Shown here: piece by piece, positions 26,737-35,466 of the stretch
How positions within the stretch are numbered: the stretch's first letter is position 1
Layout: the number at the start of each line of letters is the position of its first letter
Source: Microbispora corallina
GTDB lineage: Bacteria; Actinomycetota; Actinomycetes; Streptosporangiales; Streptosporangiaceae
Length of the DNA stretch: 64,000 bases
Direction: 5' to 3'
Assembly: GCF_016863035.1 (NCBI RefSeq)
Contig: NZ_BOOC01000031.1
Coordinates: 1-64,000, forward strand
Position numbers and translations under genes: made by a program
The notes under the pieces: generated by a model
Told to the model about the DNA's origin: nothing
What the model saw: only the letters and a program-made list of their open reading frames with translations
The model's database searches: none

Positions 26737-27281
26737 GATCGCGGCCGGTCGCGATGCGCGGTGAGGATCCGTTCGATGGCGTCGGCGGCGTAGGCGAACT
26801 CCTCGTCGGCGTCGAGGTGGTCGAACCGCCCGGCGGCCTCGGAGGCGGCGAAGCCGAGGATGAAGGTGGACAACAGGCGCTCGGCGCGGACGGCCTCCTC
26901 CTCGGGCAGCCCGGCCTCGCGCAGCGCGGCGTGGGCGGCGTCGCGGGGGACGCGGGCCGCCGGGGTGACGGCCGGGCGCTGGAACAGCAGGGGGAACAGG
27001 TCGGGATGCGCCCGTGCGAGCGCCCGGATGCCGGCGGCCAGAGCGGTCAGCCGCTCGCGCCAGGGCAGGGCCGGGTCGGGCGTGGGGATCGCTCCGAGCA
27101 GGCGCTCCACCAGGCCGTCGAGCAGGCCGCGTTTGTCGCCGACGTGCCGGTACAGCGCCATCGGGGTCACCCCGAGCCGTTCGGCGACCGCGCGCATGGT
27201 CACCGCGGGCAGGCCCCGTTCGGCGGCCAGACCCCAGGTGGCGTCGACGATCTCGGCTCTGCTCAGCCCTCTTCGGCCCAT
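26733..27281 (-). CDS. TetR-family regulator (TetR/ActR type)
   Basis: A 182-residue repressor with MRAVAERLGVTPMALYRHVGDKRGLLDGL as its helix-turn-helix; the MALYRHV recognition helix is that of drug-efflux TetR proteins. It is divergent from an ABC exporter, with a long GTATAC-type inverted repeat between them, so it probably represses both. It is translationally coupled to the ArsR-like gene. Confidence 0.9.
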   Translation of the reverse strand: MGRRGLSRAEIVDATWGLAAERGLPAVTMRAVAERLGVTPMALYRHVGDKRGLLDGLVERLLGAIPTPDPALPWRERLTALAAGIRALARAHPDLFPLLFQRPAVTPAARVPRDAAHAALREAGLPEEEAVRAERLLSTFILGFAASEAAGRFDHLDADEEFAYAADAIERILTAHRDRPRS

Positions 27282-27306
27282 TGACGCACTCCCCTTCCTC
27301 CCACCA

Positions 27307-27338
27307 AAGTATACATTGTAGATATACGTCGTATACTT
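27307..27338. promoter_or_regulatory. Inverted repeat between tetR and ABC exporter
   Basis: AAGTATAC and GTATACTT frame a 16-bp centre that contains another ATATAC. It is the only AT-rich element in the spacer, so it likely combines promoter elements with the TetR operator. Confidence 0.7.
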
Positions 27339-27349
27339 CAGGGGTGACC

Positions 27350-28282
27350 ATGCTGGAGGCCACGGGGCTGCGCAAGCGGTTCGGCGCGGTGACCGCGCTC
27401 GACGGCTTCGACCTGGCCGTGACCGCGGGGGAGATCTGCGGGCTCATCGGCCACAACGGCGCAGGGAAGACCACGTTCGCCCGGATCGCGAGCGGGCTGG
27501 ACCGGCCCGACGCCGGGCGGGTGCTGATCGGCGGCGCCGACGCCCGTACGGCGCGGGGACGGGTGGGCTGGGCCCCGCAGGAGACCGCGCTCTACCCCAC
27601 CGCCACCGTGCGGGAGAACATGCGGCTGTTCGGCGGCCTGGCCGGGCTGCGCCGCCGGCGGCTGCGCGCGGAGATCGACGAGCTGGCCGACGCGCTCGGC
27701 CTGCGGGAGGTGCTCGACCGCCCGGCCGGGCGGCTGTCGGGCGGGCAGCAGCGGCGTGCCCAGACCGCGACCGCGCTGCTCAACCGTCCGCCGGTGCTGC
27801 TGCTCGACGAGCCCACCGTCGGGGCGGACCCGGACACCCGCCTGGACCTGCTCGCCGTCGTGCGCGCGCGGGCCGCCGAGGGCGCCGCGGTCTGCTACAC
27901 CACGCACTACCTGCCGGAGCTGGTCGAGTTGGACGCCACGCTCGCCGTCGCCGCCGCAGGCCGGGTGATCGCACGCGGCTCCCGGGCCGCCCTGCTGGCC
28001 GGGCTGCCCGGTAGGGCCGTCCTCCGCTTCGACGGCCCGCCGCCCGCCGCCCTCACACCGGCCCCCGGCGAGCACAGCGACGGCGAGCACAGCGACGGCG
28101 AGCACAGCGACGGCGAGCACAGCGTGGTCGTCACCGCCGAGCGTCCCGCTGAGGCAGCCGCGCGGGTGCTGGCCGGACTCGGACCGGACGCCGCGCGGCT
28201 GCGCGGCGTCGACATCGCCGAGCCGACGCTCGACGACCTCTACCGTCACCTCGCCACCCGGGAGGCCCGCAGTGCTGCGTGA
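27350..28282 (+). CDS. ABC exporter ATPase
   Basis: A 310-residue ATPase with GHNGAGKT (Walker A), LSGGQ, LLLDEP (Walker B) and the switch His in TTHYL. It pairs with the overlapping permease gene downstream. AGGGG precedes the ATG at 27350. In the C-terminal part a GEHSD pentapeptide is repeated four times (15-bp DNA repeat) in a linker not expected to affect catalysis. Control by the divergent TetR is likely; substrate unknown. Confidence 0.9.
   Translation: MLEATGLRKRFGAVTALDGFDLAVTAGEICGLIGHNGAGKTTFARIASGLDRPDAGRVLIGGADARTARGRVGWAPQETALYPTATVRENMRLFGGLAGLRRRRLRAEIDELADALGLREVLDRPAGRLSGGQQRRAQTATALLNRPPVLLLDEPTVGADPDTRLDLLAVVRARAAEGAAVCYTTHYLPELVELDATLAVAAAGRVIARGSRAALLAGLPGRAVLRFDGPPPAALTPAPGEHSDGEHSDGEHSDGEHSVVVTAERPAEAAARVLAGLGPDAARLRGVDIAEPTLDDLYRHLATREARSAA
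28067..28126 (+). repeat. 15-bp coding tandem repeat, 4 copies
   Basis: Unit GGCGAGCACAGCGAC repeats three times exactly and a fourth time with changed last bases, encoding GEHSD repeats in the ABC ATPase. Confidence 0.9.
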
Positions 28283-29021
28283 CACCGCCGTCGTCGCCCG
28301 CCACACCGTCGTCCTGCTGGCCCGCGACCCCGGCACCCTCGTCGCGTACGCCGTGATGTCGGCGGTCCTCATGGTGGTCGTCCACCCGATCTACGAGCGG
28401 CTGGCCGTGCCGGGGACCTCGGGCGTGCTCAACGCCGCCGGCGGCACCGCGGTGATGTTCACCCTGCTCGCCCTCGACGTGGCCGGGGAGCAACTGCTGG
28501 CCGAGCGTGACTGGCACACCTGGGCCCGCCTGCGCGCCTGCGCCGCCGGGCCGGCCGCCATCCTCGCCGGCAAGGCGCTGCCGCTGCTCGCGCTGTTCGT
28601 GGTCTTCCAGGGGCTGCTCTTCGCCGAGGCGGCCTGGTGGTTCGGCCTCGACCTGGCCGCGGGCGGGTGGAGGCTGCCGGTGCTCTGGCTGGCCTGGTCG
28701 TCGTGCGTCACCGCCGTCGGGCTCGCGCTCGGCGCGTGGCTGCGCAGCCGCGGCCGGCTCGGCGCGGTCGCCGACATCGGTGCCATGATCATGATGGGGC
28801 TCAGCGGCGCCCTGGTCCCGCTGGACGGGCTGCCCGGGTGGGTCGCGGACCTCGCCCCCGCCACCCCCGGCTACTGGGCGGTGCGCGGATTCCAGTCCGC
28901 CGTCTCGGTGTCGGCGTCCGGCGCGTACGCGCACGCCGTCGCCGTCCTGACGGCCGTCGCAGTGGTGGCGGGGACCGCCGCCGTGGTGCGCGTCCTGCTT
29001 CCCGGACGGAGCCGGGCCTGA
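28272..29021 (+). CDS. ABC-2 type exporter permease
   Basis: A 249-residue membrane protein with about six hydrophobic segments (for example TLVAYAVMSAVLMVVVHPIY and ALPLLALFVVFQGLLF). GTG at 28272 overlaps the ATPase gene by 11 bp, giving translational coupling. One ATPase and one permease would form a homodimeric exporter. Confidence 0.87.
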   Translation: MLRDTAVVARHTVVLLARDPGTLVAYAVMSAVLMVVVHPIYERLAVPGTSGVLNAAGGTAVMFTLLALDVAGEQLLAERDWHTWARLRACAAGPAAILAGKALPLLALFVVFQGLLFAEAAWWFGLDLAAGGWRLPVLWLAWSSCVTAVGLALGAWLRSRGRLGAVADIGAMIMMGLSGALVPLDGLPGWVADLAPATPGYWAVRGFQSAVSVSASGAYAHAVAVLTAVAVVAGTAAVVRVLLPGRSRA

Positions 29022-29102
29022 CGTCGCGGTCACCATTCAGGAATGCGTGATTAGTCGATGCGGGGGCGGGTAGGCGCGGCGTGTCCAGGAAGGAGGACAC
29101 CC

Positions 29103-29864
29103 ATGCCCCCTCACGCTCCCCACACGAAGGATCGCGGTACGGCCACGGAGACCGCCGGGGTCGCGCTGCTCGGCCCGCTCACCGAGAGCGTCCGCCGGCT
29201 GCTGTCCACCGCCGGAGCGCTGGACGAGACGGCCGTGCGGCGGCCGTCGCTGCTGCCCGGGTGGACCCGCGCGCACGTCCTGGCCCACATCGCCGGGGCG
29301 GCCGAGTCGCGGGTGCGGCTGCTGGTCGCGGCGCGAACCGGGCTGCCGATCCCCCAGTACGCCGGTGAGGACGAGCGGACCGGGCAGATCGAGCGCGACG
29401 CCGCCCTGCCCGCCCCGGCACTCGCCGACAGGCTGCGGGCGGCGACAGGCGCGGCCCTCACCGCGATCCGCGACCACCCGCCCGGCGCCTGGGACCGCGA
29501 GGTCACCTGGCTGGGCGGCTCGCGTGGCCCCGCCCACCGCGTCCCGCCGAGCCTGCTGCGCGAGCTCGAGATCCACCACGTCGACCTCGACGCCTGCTAC
29601 ACCCCCGGCGACTGGCCCGGGTGGTACGCCGCCTGGGAGTGCCGCCGCGTGGCCCGCGACTTCGCCGGCCGGGATCCGGCCGACCGCCCGAGGGTGCGCG
29701 TCGCCGCCACCGACGACGACCTGTCCGTCGCCTTCGGGGAGGGGCCGCTGGTCACCGGCACCTGCCGGGCGCTGCTGGCCTGGCTGACCGGCCGCTCCCC
29801 CGGGACCGGCCTCACCGTCGCCCCCGCCGGCGCTCTGCCGGAGGTGCCGCGATGGCGCGGATGA
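29103..29864 (+). CDS. Maleylpyruvate isomerase family mycothiol-dependent enzyme
   Basis: A 253-residue DinB-fold protein with the MDMPI N-terminal domain: LLPGWTRAHVLAHIAGAAESRVRLL supplies the first metal-binding His, and ELEIHHVDLDACY the others. Known members use mycothiol, the actinobacterial thiol. The true substrate is unknown. GGAGGAC precedes the ATG at 29103. The downstream MFS gene overlaps its end by 13 bp. Confidence 0.85.
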   Translation: MPPHAPHTKDRGTATETAGVALLGPLTESVRRLLSTAGALDETAVRRPSLLPGWTRAHVLAHIAGAAESRVRLLVAARTGLPIPQYAGEDERTGQIERDAALPAPALADRLRAATGAALTAIRDHPPGAWDREVTWLGGSRGPAHRVPPSLLRELEIHHVDLDACYTPGDWPGWYAAWECRRVARDFAGRDPADRPRVRVAATDDDLSVAFGEGPLVTGTCRALLAWLTGRSPGTGLTVAPAGALPEVPRWRG

Positions 29865-31126
29865 CCCCGGCGGGGCAGGACGCCCCCGCGACGGCCGCGA
29901 TCGTGCGGCGGCTGCTGGCCGCGCAGGCCGTCACCGGCTTCGGCGACGGGCTCTGGTTCAGCCTGTGGGCCATCTTCTTCACCCGGATCCAGGGCATCCC
30001 CGCCGAGGCCATGGGCATCGCGGTCGGGCTCGGCGGGGCCGCCGGGCTGCTCGCCGCCACCCCCGTCGGCGTGCTCGCCGACCGCCGCGGCCCCCGCGAG
30101 GTGCTCGTCGTCGTCATCGTGCTGCGCGGCCTGTGCATGGCCGCCTACGTCCTCGTCCACGACTTCTGGACGCTGCTGCTCGTGCAGTCGCTGTTCTCCG
30201 CCGTGCAGAGCTCCGGATCGGGCGTGCGGGTGACGCTCGTGTACGGGCTCGTCCCCGGGGACCGGCGGCTGCGCACGCTGGCCCAGTCACGCGTCGTGCA
30301 GCACATCGCCTACGCCGCCGGCGCGGGAGCGGCCGCGCTCGTCCTGGCCGTCGGCGGCCGGCCCGTCTTCGTGGCGGCCGTGCTGCTGAACGCCGCGACG
30401 TTCCTGGCGGCCGCCGCCATCACCGTGACCGTGCCCGGCGTGCCTCCGGTGCCCGCCGAGCGCCGCCGCGCCGGCACCCAGGCCGTCCGCGACCTGCCGT
30501 ACGTCGCCGTCATGGGGTCGACCACGCTGCTCGCGCTGTGCTGGGCGCTGCTGTCCACCGGGCTGCCGCTGTGGATCGCCGGCGACACCTCCGCGCCGCT
30601 GTGGGCCGCAGCCCTCGCCGTCGTGCTCAGCTCCGCCGCCATCGCACTGTTCCAGGTCCGGGTGAGCCGCCGCGGGGCGGACGTCCCGGGGGCCGTGCGC
30701 TCGGCCCGCGTGTCCGGGCTGGCGCTGGCCGCCTGCTGCGCGGTCTTCGCCCTGGCGGCCTGGCCCGGCTCCCCGCTCGTCGCGCTGGCGGTCGTCCTGG
30801 CGGGAGTGGGGGTCCACGTCGTCGGGGAGCTGTACTACGTGGCCGCCCAGTGGGGGCTGTCACTCGGGCTGATGGCCCGCGACGCCGAGGGGCAGTACCA
30901 GGGCGTGACCGCGACCACCGAGGCGGCGACCGTCGCGCTCGGCCCCGCCGTGGTGACCACCCTGCTCACCGGCCTCCACGCGGTGGGCTGGCTGGTGCTG
31001 GCGGCGATCCTGCTGGCCGCGGTCGCGCCCGTCGGGCCGCTGGCGCGCCGCGCGCTGCGCGACCCCTACCGCGTGGGCGCCCGCCCTTCCGAGCCCGCGG
31101 AAGGCGGGGTCACGGCCACGCCCTGA
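29852..31126 (+). CDS. MFS transporter
   Basis: A 424-residue, roughly twelve-helix transporter. The loop 2-3 motif appears as GVLADRRGPREVL. The start ATG at 29852 has GGAGGT upstream and lies within the end of the preceding gene, so the two are coupled; export of a compound handled by the mycothiol-dependent enzyme is an attractive but untested idea. Confidence 0.87.
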   Translation: MARMTPAGQDAPATAAIVRRLLAAQAVTGFGDGLWFSLWAIFFTRIQGIPAEAMGIAVGLGGAAGLLAATPVGVLADRRGPREVLVVVIVLRGLCMAAYVLVHDFWTLLLVQSLFSAVQSSGSGVRVTLVYGLVPGDRRLRTLAQSRVVQHIAYAAGAGAAALVLAVGGRPVFVAAVLLNAATFLAAAAITVTVPGVPPVPAERRRAGTQAVRDLPYVAVMGSTTLLALCWALLSTGLPLWIAGDTSAPLWAAALAVVLSSAAIALFQVRVSRRGADVPGAVRSARVSGLALAACCAVFALAAWPGSPLVALAVVLAGVGVHVVGELYYVAAQWGLSLGLMARDAEGQYQGVTATTEAATVALGPAVVTTLLTGLHAVGWLVLAAILLAAVAPVGPLARRALRDPYRVGARPSEPAEGGVTATP

Positions 31127-31148
31127 CCCCGCCGCCCGCGGCCTGGCG

Positions 31149-31511
31149 TCAGGCTCCCAGGCCTGACTCGTCGACCACCGGCCGTACCTCGACGCCCTGG
31201 TAGCGGGCCTCGGGCATGAGCCCGGCCAGCTCGGCGGCCCGCTCGTCGCCGGCGCAGTCGACCACGTAGAAGCCGGCCAGGTACTCCTTGGCCTCCAGGA
31301 ACGGCCCGTCGGTCACGGCCGGCACCTGGTCCTTGACGCGGATCACCCGGCTGTCGGACGGACCGGCCAGCGCAGCGAAGCCGACGAGCTCCCCCGTCTC
31401 CCTGAGCTTCTGCTGGAACGGCTCGTGGGCGTTCATCATCGCCTCGAGCTCCTCCTGGGGCAGCGCGTCCATCAGCGCGGGGTTGTTATGGATGATGAGC
31501 AGGTATTTCAC
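31149..31511 (-). CDS. YciI-like DGPF-domain protein
   Basis: A 120-residue YCII-related protein: MKYLLIIHNNP at the start and TDGPFLEAKEYLAGFYVVD, a form of the DGPF(A/T)ExKE motif. DGPF proteins are the usual genetic partners of ECF42 sigma factors. Here the ECF42 gene is 10 kb away at 41496. It is a single gene, convergent with the MFS gene. Confidence 0.87.
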   Translation of the reverse strand: MKYLLIIHNNPALMDALPQEELEAMMNAHEPFQQKLRETGELVGFAALAGPSDSRVIRVKDQVPAVTDGPFLEAKEYLAGFYVVDCAGDERAAELAGLMPEARYQGVEVRPVVDESGLGA

Positions 31512-31716
31512 GCCTTCTCCTCACGGTTGTGACGCCCGCGGCGCCCCTCACCGATGGCCGGAGCGGTCGCTCCGTCTGGACACCGCCGGCACTGCTCCCC
31601 ACGCACGGCGAGCAGTCCCGGCGCAGGCACCGTAGGACAGCATCCGAGCGCCGCGCCAGCGGAACGCGCGATGCAGCCCGCCGGGAGCGCCAGAACCGCC
31701 CTCACCGGTCCGGATG

Positions 31717-31732
31717 CAATGCATTCGCATTG
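31717..31732. promoter_or_regulatory. Inverted repeat before tetR, probable operator
   Basis: CAATGC-ATTC-GCATTG, a perfect 6-bp inverted repeat followed by TGTAAAAG, which could be the -10 of the TetR gene. Confidence 0.6.
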
Positions 31733-31795
31733 TAAAAGAGGTGTGAGAGGCTGTGCGATGCGGTCGCATGGCGACCGGTCGGAGGACGGGAGGAC

Positions 31796-32398
31796 ATGCC
31801 GAAAGTCGTGGACCACGAGGCGCGCAGGTCGCGTCTCGTCGACGCCGTCTGGGCCCTGGCCGTCCGCGACGGTCTCGAAGGCGTGAGCCTGCGCAAGGTC
31901 GCGGCCGAGGCGGGCGTGTCGATGGGGCAGGTGCAGCACTACTACCCCTCGATGGAGGAGCTCGTCCGCGACGCCCTCCGCCGGGCCGTACAGGCGGTCG
32001 ACGCCCGCGTCGCGCAGACCATCGGGGCGATCGGCGCGGCGACCCCCGAGGACGTGCTCCGCACGTGCCTGCGCGCACTCATCGGGTTGGACGCCGAGGG
32101 GACCCGGCTCCTCCGGTTCTCCCTCGCCGTCCTGGGCCGCACCATGTCCGACCCGGAGATGACGCGAGTCCTCGCCCCACCGGACGAGCACCTGCTGTCC
32201 TTCACCGCCGACCTGATCGCCGCCGCCCGCGCCGCACGCGGGAACGCGGGCGACGGCGAACGGGACGACCGGATGGAGGCCGACATCTGCTGGACGCTGG
32301 CCACCGCCCTCGGCGTCGACGTCGCCGTCGGGCAGCGCTCCGCCGAGGGCGCCGCGGCCGTGCTCGACCACCACCTCGACCGCCTGCTGGGCGGATAG
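31796..32398 (+). CDS. TetR-family regulator
   Basis: A 200-residue repressor with LRKVAAEAGVSMGQVQHYYPSMEELV as helix-turn-helix. The YPS(M)EEL end resembles BetI-like regulators. The divergent neighbour is the DGPF gene, the convergent one a hydrolase. It probably binds the palindrome at 31717-31732. Confidence 0.9.
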   Translation: MPKVVDHEARRSRLVDAVWALAVRDGLEGVSLRKVAAEAGVSMGQVQHYYPSMEELVRDALRRAVQAVDARVAQTIGAIGAATPEDVLRTCLRALIGLDAEGTRLLRFSLAVLGRTMSDPEMTRVLAPPDEHLLSFTADLIAAARAARGNAGDGERDDRMEADICWTLATALGVDVAVGQRSAEGAAAVLDHHLDRLLGG

Positions 32399-32420
32399 CC
32401 GCCGGTTCATGACGTGGTGC

Positions 32421-33296
32421 TCAGGCTCCGGCGGGGACGTCGACGCCCTCCAGCAGGAAGCCGAGGATCGGCTCGGTCTGGCGGGGCAGCAGGTGCCCCG
32501 CCTCCGGGAGGAGTCGTACGTCGGCGCCGGGGACGGCGCGCCCCAGCCGCCGCGCGGTGTCATGGGAGTCGAGCATCGCGTCCCGCCCGCCCGCGACCAC
32601 GAGCATCGGCGCCGCGACGCCGGCCAGCGCCTCGTCGCCGAAGACCGGCAGCCGGTCGCGGCGCGGCCGGAAGTGCCGGTGGACGAGCAGCACGAACGCG
32701 CCGTACTCGCGCCCCGCGGCCTCCGGCCGTACGGCGACCGGGCCGAGGGCCAGGCGCAGGAGGCGGCGGCGCCCCCACCGCCCGAACGGCAGCAGCGCCG
32801 GCGCCGCCAGCAGCACGCCGATCTTCTGACGGCCGACCCCGCCGGGGCTGAGCAGCGCCAGCCGGGTCACCCGGCCAGGGCGGCGGATCGCGTGGTCGAG
32901 CGCCAGCCACGCCCCCAGCGATACCGCGACCACGGCCGTGCGCGCCAGCCCCAGCCCGTCCAGCACGTCGTCGAACCACTGCGCGTACGCGTCCGAGCCG
33001 AGCGGCGGGCGCGACGGCGCGCTCAGGCCCGGCTCGCCGATCACGTCCACCGCGTGGACGCGCAGACGCGACGACCAGGCCGCGACGTCCGGCATCCACA
33101 TCGCGCTGTTGGCGCCCGAGCCGTGCAGGAGCACCACGGGCGGCCCCTCCGGCGGCCCGCAGGCGACGGCGAACGTCTCCCCCTGCCGCGTCGGGATCCG
33201 CAGGTGCTCGCTCGGCACCGGCCAGCGCTCCAGGAACGCCCGGTAGCCCTCCCGCACCGCGCGGGCGCCCTCGTCCGATCGGTAGACGCCGGTCAT
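32421..33296 (-). CDS. Alpha/beta-fold hydrolase
   Basis: A 291-residue hydrolase: oxyanion loop VVLLHGSGANSAMW, nucleophile Ser in VAVSLGAW (the usual first Gly of GxSxG is Val here), Asp in AGGRDAMLD and His in EAGHLLP. The nearest resemblance is to carboxylesterase YbfF/MhpC-type enzymes. Its ATG overlaps the stop of the helix-turn-helix gene by 4 bp, so the two are coupled. Substrate unknown. Confidence 0.86.
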   Translation of the reverse strand: MTGVYRSDEGARAVREGYRAFLERWPVPSEHLRIPTRQGETFAVACGPPEGPPVVLLHGSGANSAMWMPDVAAWSSRLRVHAVDVIGEPGLSAPSRPPLGSDAYAQWFDDVLDGLGLARTAVVAVSLGAWLALDHAIRRPGRVTRLALLSPGGVGRQKIGVLLAAPALLPFGRWGRRRLLRLALGPVAVRPEAAGREYGAFVLLVHRHFRPRRDRLPVFGDEALAGVAAPMLVVAGGRDAMLDSHDTARRLGRAVPGADVRLLPEAGHLLPRQTEPILGFLLEGVDVPAGA

Positions 33297-33730
33297 CGCC
33301 GGTCCTCCAGCAGCGTCGTCACGATCCTGAACAGGTCGGCGCTGACGGTGAGGCCCCCGATGACGATGATCTTCAGGACGGCGCGCTCCTCGTCGTAGAT
33401 CGACTCCACGCGCAGCCGCTCGTCGCCGTCGTGGGGAGCCGCGACGACCGCCATGAGCGTGTTGGTCAGCCGGCTCATCTCCTCCCGGCTGATCGCGTCC
33501 ACCTGGACGACGCTCGACACCTCGGCGTGCCGCGCGCGCCGCGCCCTCTCGGCCGCCGGCGGCGCGACCGGGTGACCGGTGAACGCCTCCAGGTCCTCCC
33601 GCGCGATCCGGTACTGCTTGCCGATGCGGACGGCCTTGAGCCTGCCGTCGCGTACGTATCCGCGCACGGTCTTGACGTGCAGGCCCAGCAGGTTCGCCAC
33701 CTGCTCCACCGAGTACGGCTGATGCGGCAC
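33293..33730 (-). CDS. Excisionase-type helix-turn-helix regulator
   Basis: A 145-residue protein. The first 60 residues are an excisionase/MerR-like winged helix (YSVEQVANLLGLHVKTVRGYVRDGRLKAVRIGKQYRIAREDLEAF). The rest (VVQVDAISREEMSRLTNTLMAVV, RAVLKIIVIGG) is a small alpha/beta companion domain. GTG at 33730 has GGAGGAG upstream. It is coupled to the alpha/beta hydrolase, which it may control. No phage genes are near, so excision is unlikely to be its job. Confidence 0.83.
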   Translation of the reverse strand: MPHQPYSVEQVANLLGLHVKTVRGYVRDGRLKAVRIGKQYRIAREDLEAFTGHPVAPPAAERARRARHAEVSSVVQVDAISREEMSRLTNTLMAVVAAPHDGDERLRVESIYDEERAVLKIIVIGGLTVSADLFRIVTTLLEDRR

Positions 33731-33801
33731 GGCACTCCTCCAACGCTCGCCGTCATACCGCAACCTACCGTATCGCTCCCTGTTTGCAGTTCGATAGGGA
33801 A
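33731..33801 (-). promoter_or_regulatory. AT-rich promoter of HTH-hydrolase operon
   Basis: The spacer contains TATAAT on the minus strand near 33805-33800 and paired TCCCT/AGGGA elements (33777-33781, 33796-33800 and again 33803-33810), a plausible promoter with operator repeats for the regulator gene. Confidence 0.45.
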
Positions 33802-35214
33802 TTATAGGGAAGGATCGCACGTCTCCCAGATCCGCCGAGACACCGCTAGCGGGTCGTCGGCGTCATGAGGGTCGTCGTCCCAGATCCGCGTACGGCGGCG
33901 GTCGAGGTCGTAGCGGGGCCAGCCGGGGTCGCCGGTCGCCGCGAACGCGGCCCAGGACGCGCGGACCCGGGCGGACAGCGGGGCGAAACCGGCGGGCGGC
34001 GGCGAGCCGAGGACCCGCGCGGCGAAGCGGCTGCCGCCGTCGCCGAACACGAACGGCACGTCCACCCCGTGACCCGCCCCCGCCGGGCCGCGCCAGGCGA
34101 AGTCGTACAGCCAGGTGCGCCCGCCCGCGCGCGCGTGCGCCTCCGCCGTGCGCAGGCTCGGCATCCGCACCAGCGCGTCGGACAGCATCGCGAGGACCGC
34201 CTCGCCTCCCAGGGCCTCCCGGTACGCGGCGGCGGCCCCGTCGCCGAGCCGGAGCGCGGCGGCCACGGCCTCCGGCGGCGTCGAGGGATCGGGCAGCGGG
34301 CCGTGGCCGAGGTACTCCTCGTGGGTGAATCCGCAGATCAGGTCCACCTCGCGTGCGGCCAGGACGGCCTGCCACGGCGCTCCCGTCACCAGGTCTCCGT
34401 CCACGACCGGGCCGAACGCGGTCATCGGCCCGGCGTCGCCGGCCAGCGGGGCGTCCTGGACCGCGAGGATCGCCTCCGGCGGCAGCGCCGCCAGCCCCTC
34501 CCACGTGGGCGGGACGCCGGCCGCCGCCGCGACGGCGGCGGTGACCGCCTCGGCCTCGGCGGCCCCGCGCAGGCCGGCGGGCACGCTCTGAGCGATCACC
34601 CTGCGCACCAGGCCCGCGGCCGCCGGGGCTCCGGCGAGCAGCACCGCCGACGCCGCGCCCGCCGACTGGCCGGCCACCGTCACCCGCCCGGGATCGCCGC
34701 CGAAGGCCGCGACGTTCCGCCGCACCCATTCCAGGGCGGCGATCTGGTCGCGCAGCCCCCGGTTGTCCGGGACGCCCGGGATGTGGCCGAAGCCCTCGAA
34801 GCCGACCCGGTAGTTGACGGTCACCACCACCACTCCCGAGGCGGCAAGCGTGGCCCCGTCGTACTGCGGCATGCCCGAGGACCCGTGCTTCCACAGCCCC
34901 CCGTACAGCCAGACGACGACGGGAAGCCCGGCGGCGCCCAGGCCGGGCGTCCAGAGGTTCAGCGTCAGGCAGTCGAGGCCGTCTTCCGGCCGCCAGACCG
35001 GCGGAACCCCGGGCCGGGGCGGAAGCTGGGGCGGCGCCGTTCCGAACGCGGCGCACTCGCGCACGCCGTCCCACGCCGCCGCCGGCGCCGGCGGCCGGAA
35101 GCGCAGCGGACCCTCCGGCGGCGCCGCGAACGGTATGCCCTTGAACGAGACGACGCCGCCCAGGTCCTGTCCCCGGACCCGCCCGGTCTCGGTCGTCACC
35201 ACGGTGTCGATCAC
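33802..35214 (-). CDS. Type B carboxylesterase
   Basis: A 470-residue carboxylesterase/lipase family protein: GIPFAAPPEGPLRFRPP, LNLWTP, oxyanion region WLYGG, nucleophile Ser184 in GQSAGA and catalytic His in GHGVDVPFVFG. The acid residue probably lies in GFTHEEYLG. There is no signal peptide, so it is likely intracellular. Members hydrolyse esters such as p-nitrobenzyl or carbamate esters. GTG start at 35214, divergent from a small membrane protein gene. Confidence 0.9.
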   Translation of the reverse strand: MIDTVVTTETGRVRGQDLGGVVSFKGIPFAAPPEGPLRFRPPAPAAAWDGVRECAAFGTAPPQLPPRPGVPPVWRPEDGLDCLTLNLWTPGLGAAGLPVVVWLYGGLWKHGSSGMPQYDGATLAASGVVVVTVNYRVGFEGFGHIPGVPDNRGLRDQIAALEWVRRNVAAFGGDPGRVTVAGQSAGAASAVLLAGAPAAAGLVRRVIAQSVPAGLRGAAEAEAVTAAVAAAAGVPPTWEGLAALPPEAILAVQDAPLAGDAGPMTAFGPVVDGDLVTGAPWQAVLAAREVDLICGFTHEEYLGHGPLPDPSTPPEAVAAALRLGDGAAAAYREALGGEAVLAMLSDALVRMPSLRTAEAHARAGGRTWLYDFAWRGPAGAGHGVDVPFVFGDGGSRFAARVLGSPPPAGFAPLSARVRASWAAFAATGDPGWPRYDLDRRRTRIWDDDPHDADDPLAVSRRIWETCDPSL

Positions 35215-35273
35215 GCGTCCGAGCGTAGGGCCCGCTCCGCGGGAACGAGCGACGCGACCCGTATCATGACCAC

Positions 35274-35453
35274 ATGTTCCATCGCAAACCGATCGAAGAG
35301 CGCATCGCCGAGCGGGTGGCCAAGCGGCCGCCGCTCAAGGAGGGCAAGCACTTCGAGCACCGCCCGGCGCTGATCGTGTTCTGTGTCGTCATCGCCCTGG
35401 TGGCCCTGAAGATCGTCGGCGCCTTCGCCCTCATGGAGTGGGGACTGCGGTAG
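35274..35453 (+). CDS. Small single-span membrane protein
   Basis: A 59-residue protein. A basic, charged N-terminal half (MFHRKPIEERIAERVAKRPP) precedes one hydrophobic helix (ALIVFCVVIALVALKIVGAF) and a short end, MEWGLR. I recognise no family. Codon use fits the neighbours, with G/C at nearly every third position. It may share the divergent promoter region with the carboxylesterase. Confidence 0.6.
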   Translation: MFHRKPIEERIAERVAKRPPLKEGKHFEHRPALIVFCVVIALVALKIVGAFALMEWGLR

Positions 35454-35466
35454 CGGCCCCGGCCAC

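Noticed and set aside
33293..33730. Prophage or integrative element because of an excisionase-like domain
   Set aside because: No integrase, attachment site or phage genes are nearby; this helix-turn-helix type is also common in chromosomal regulators.
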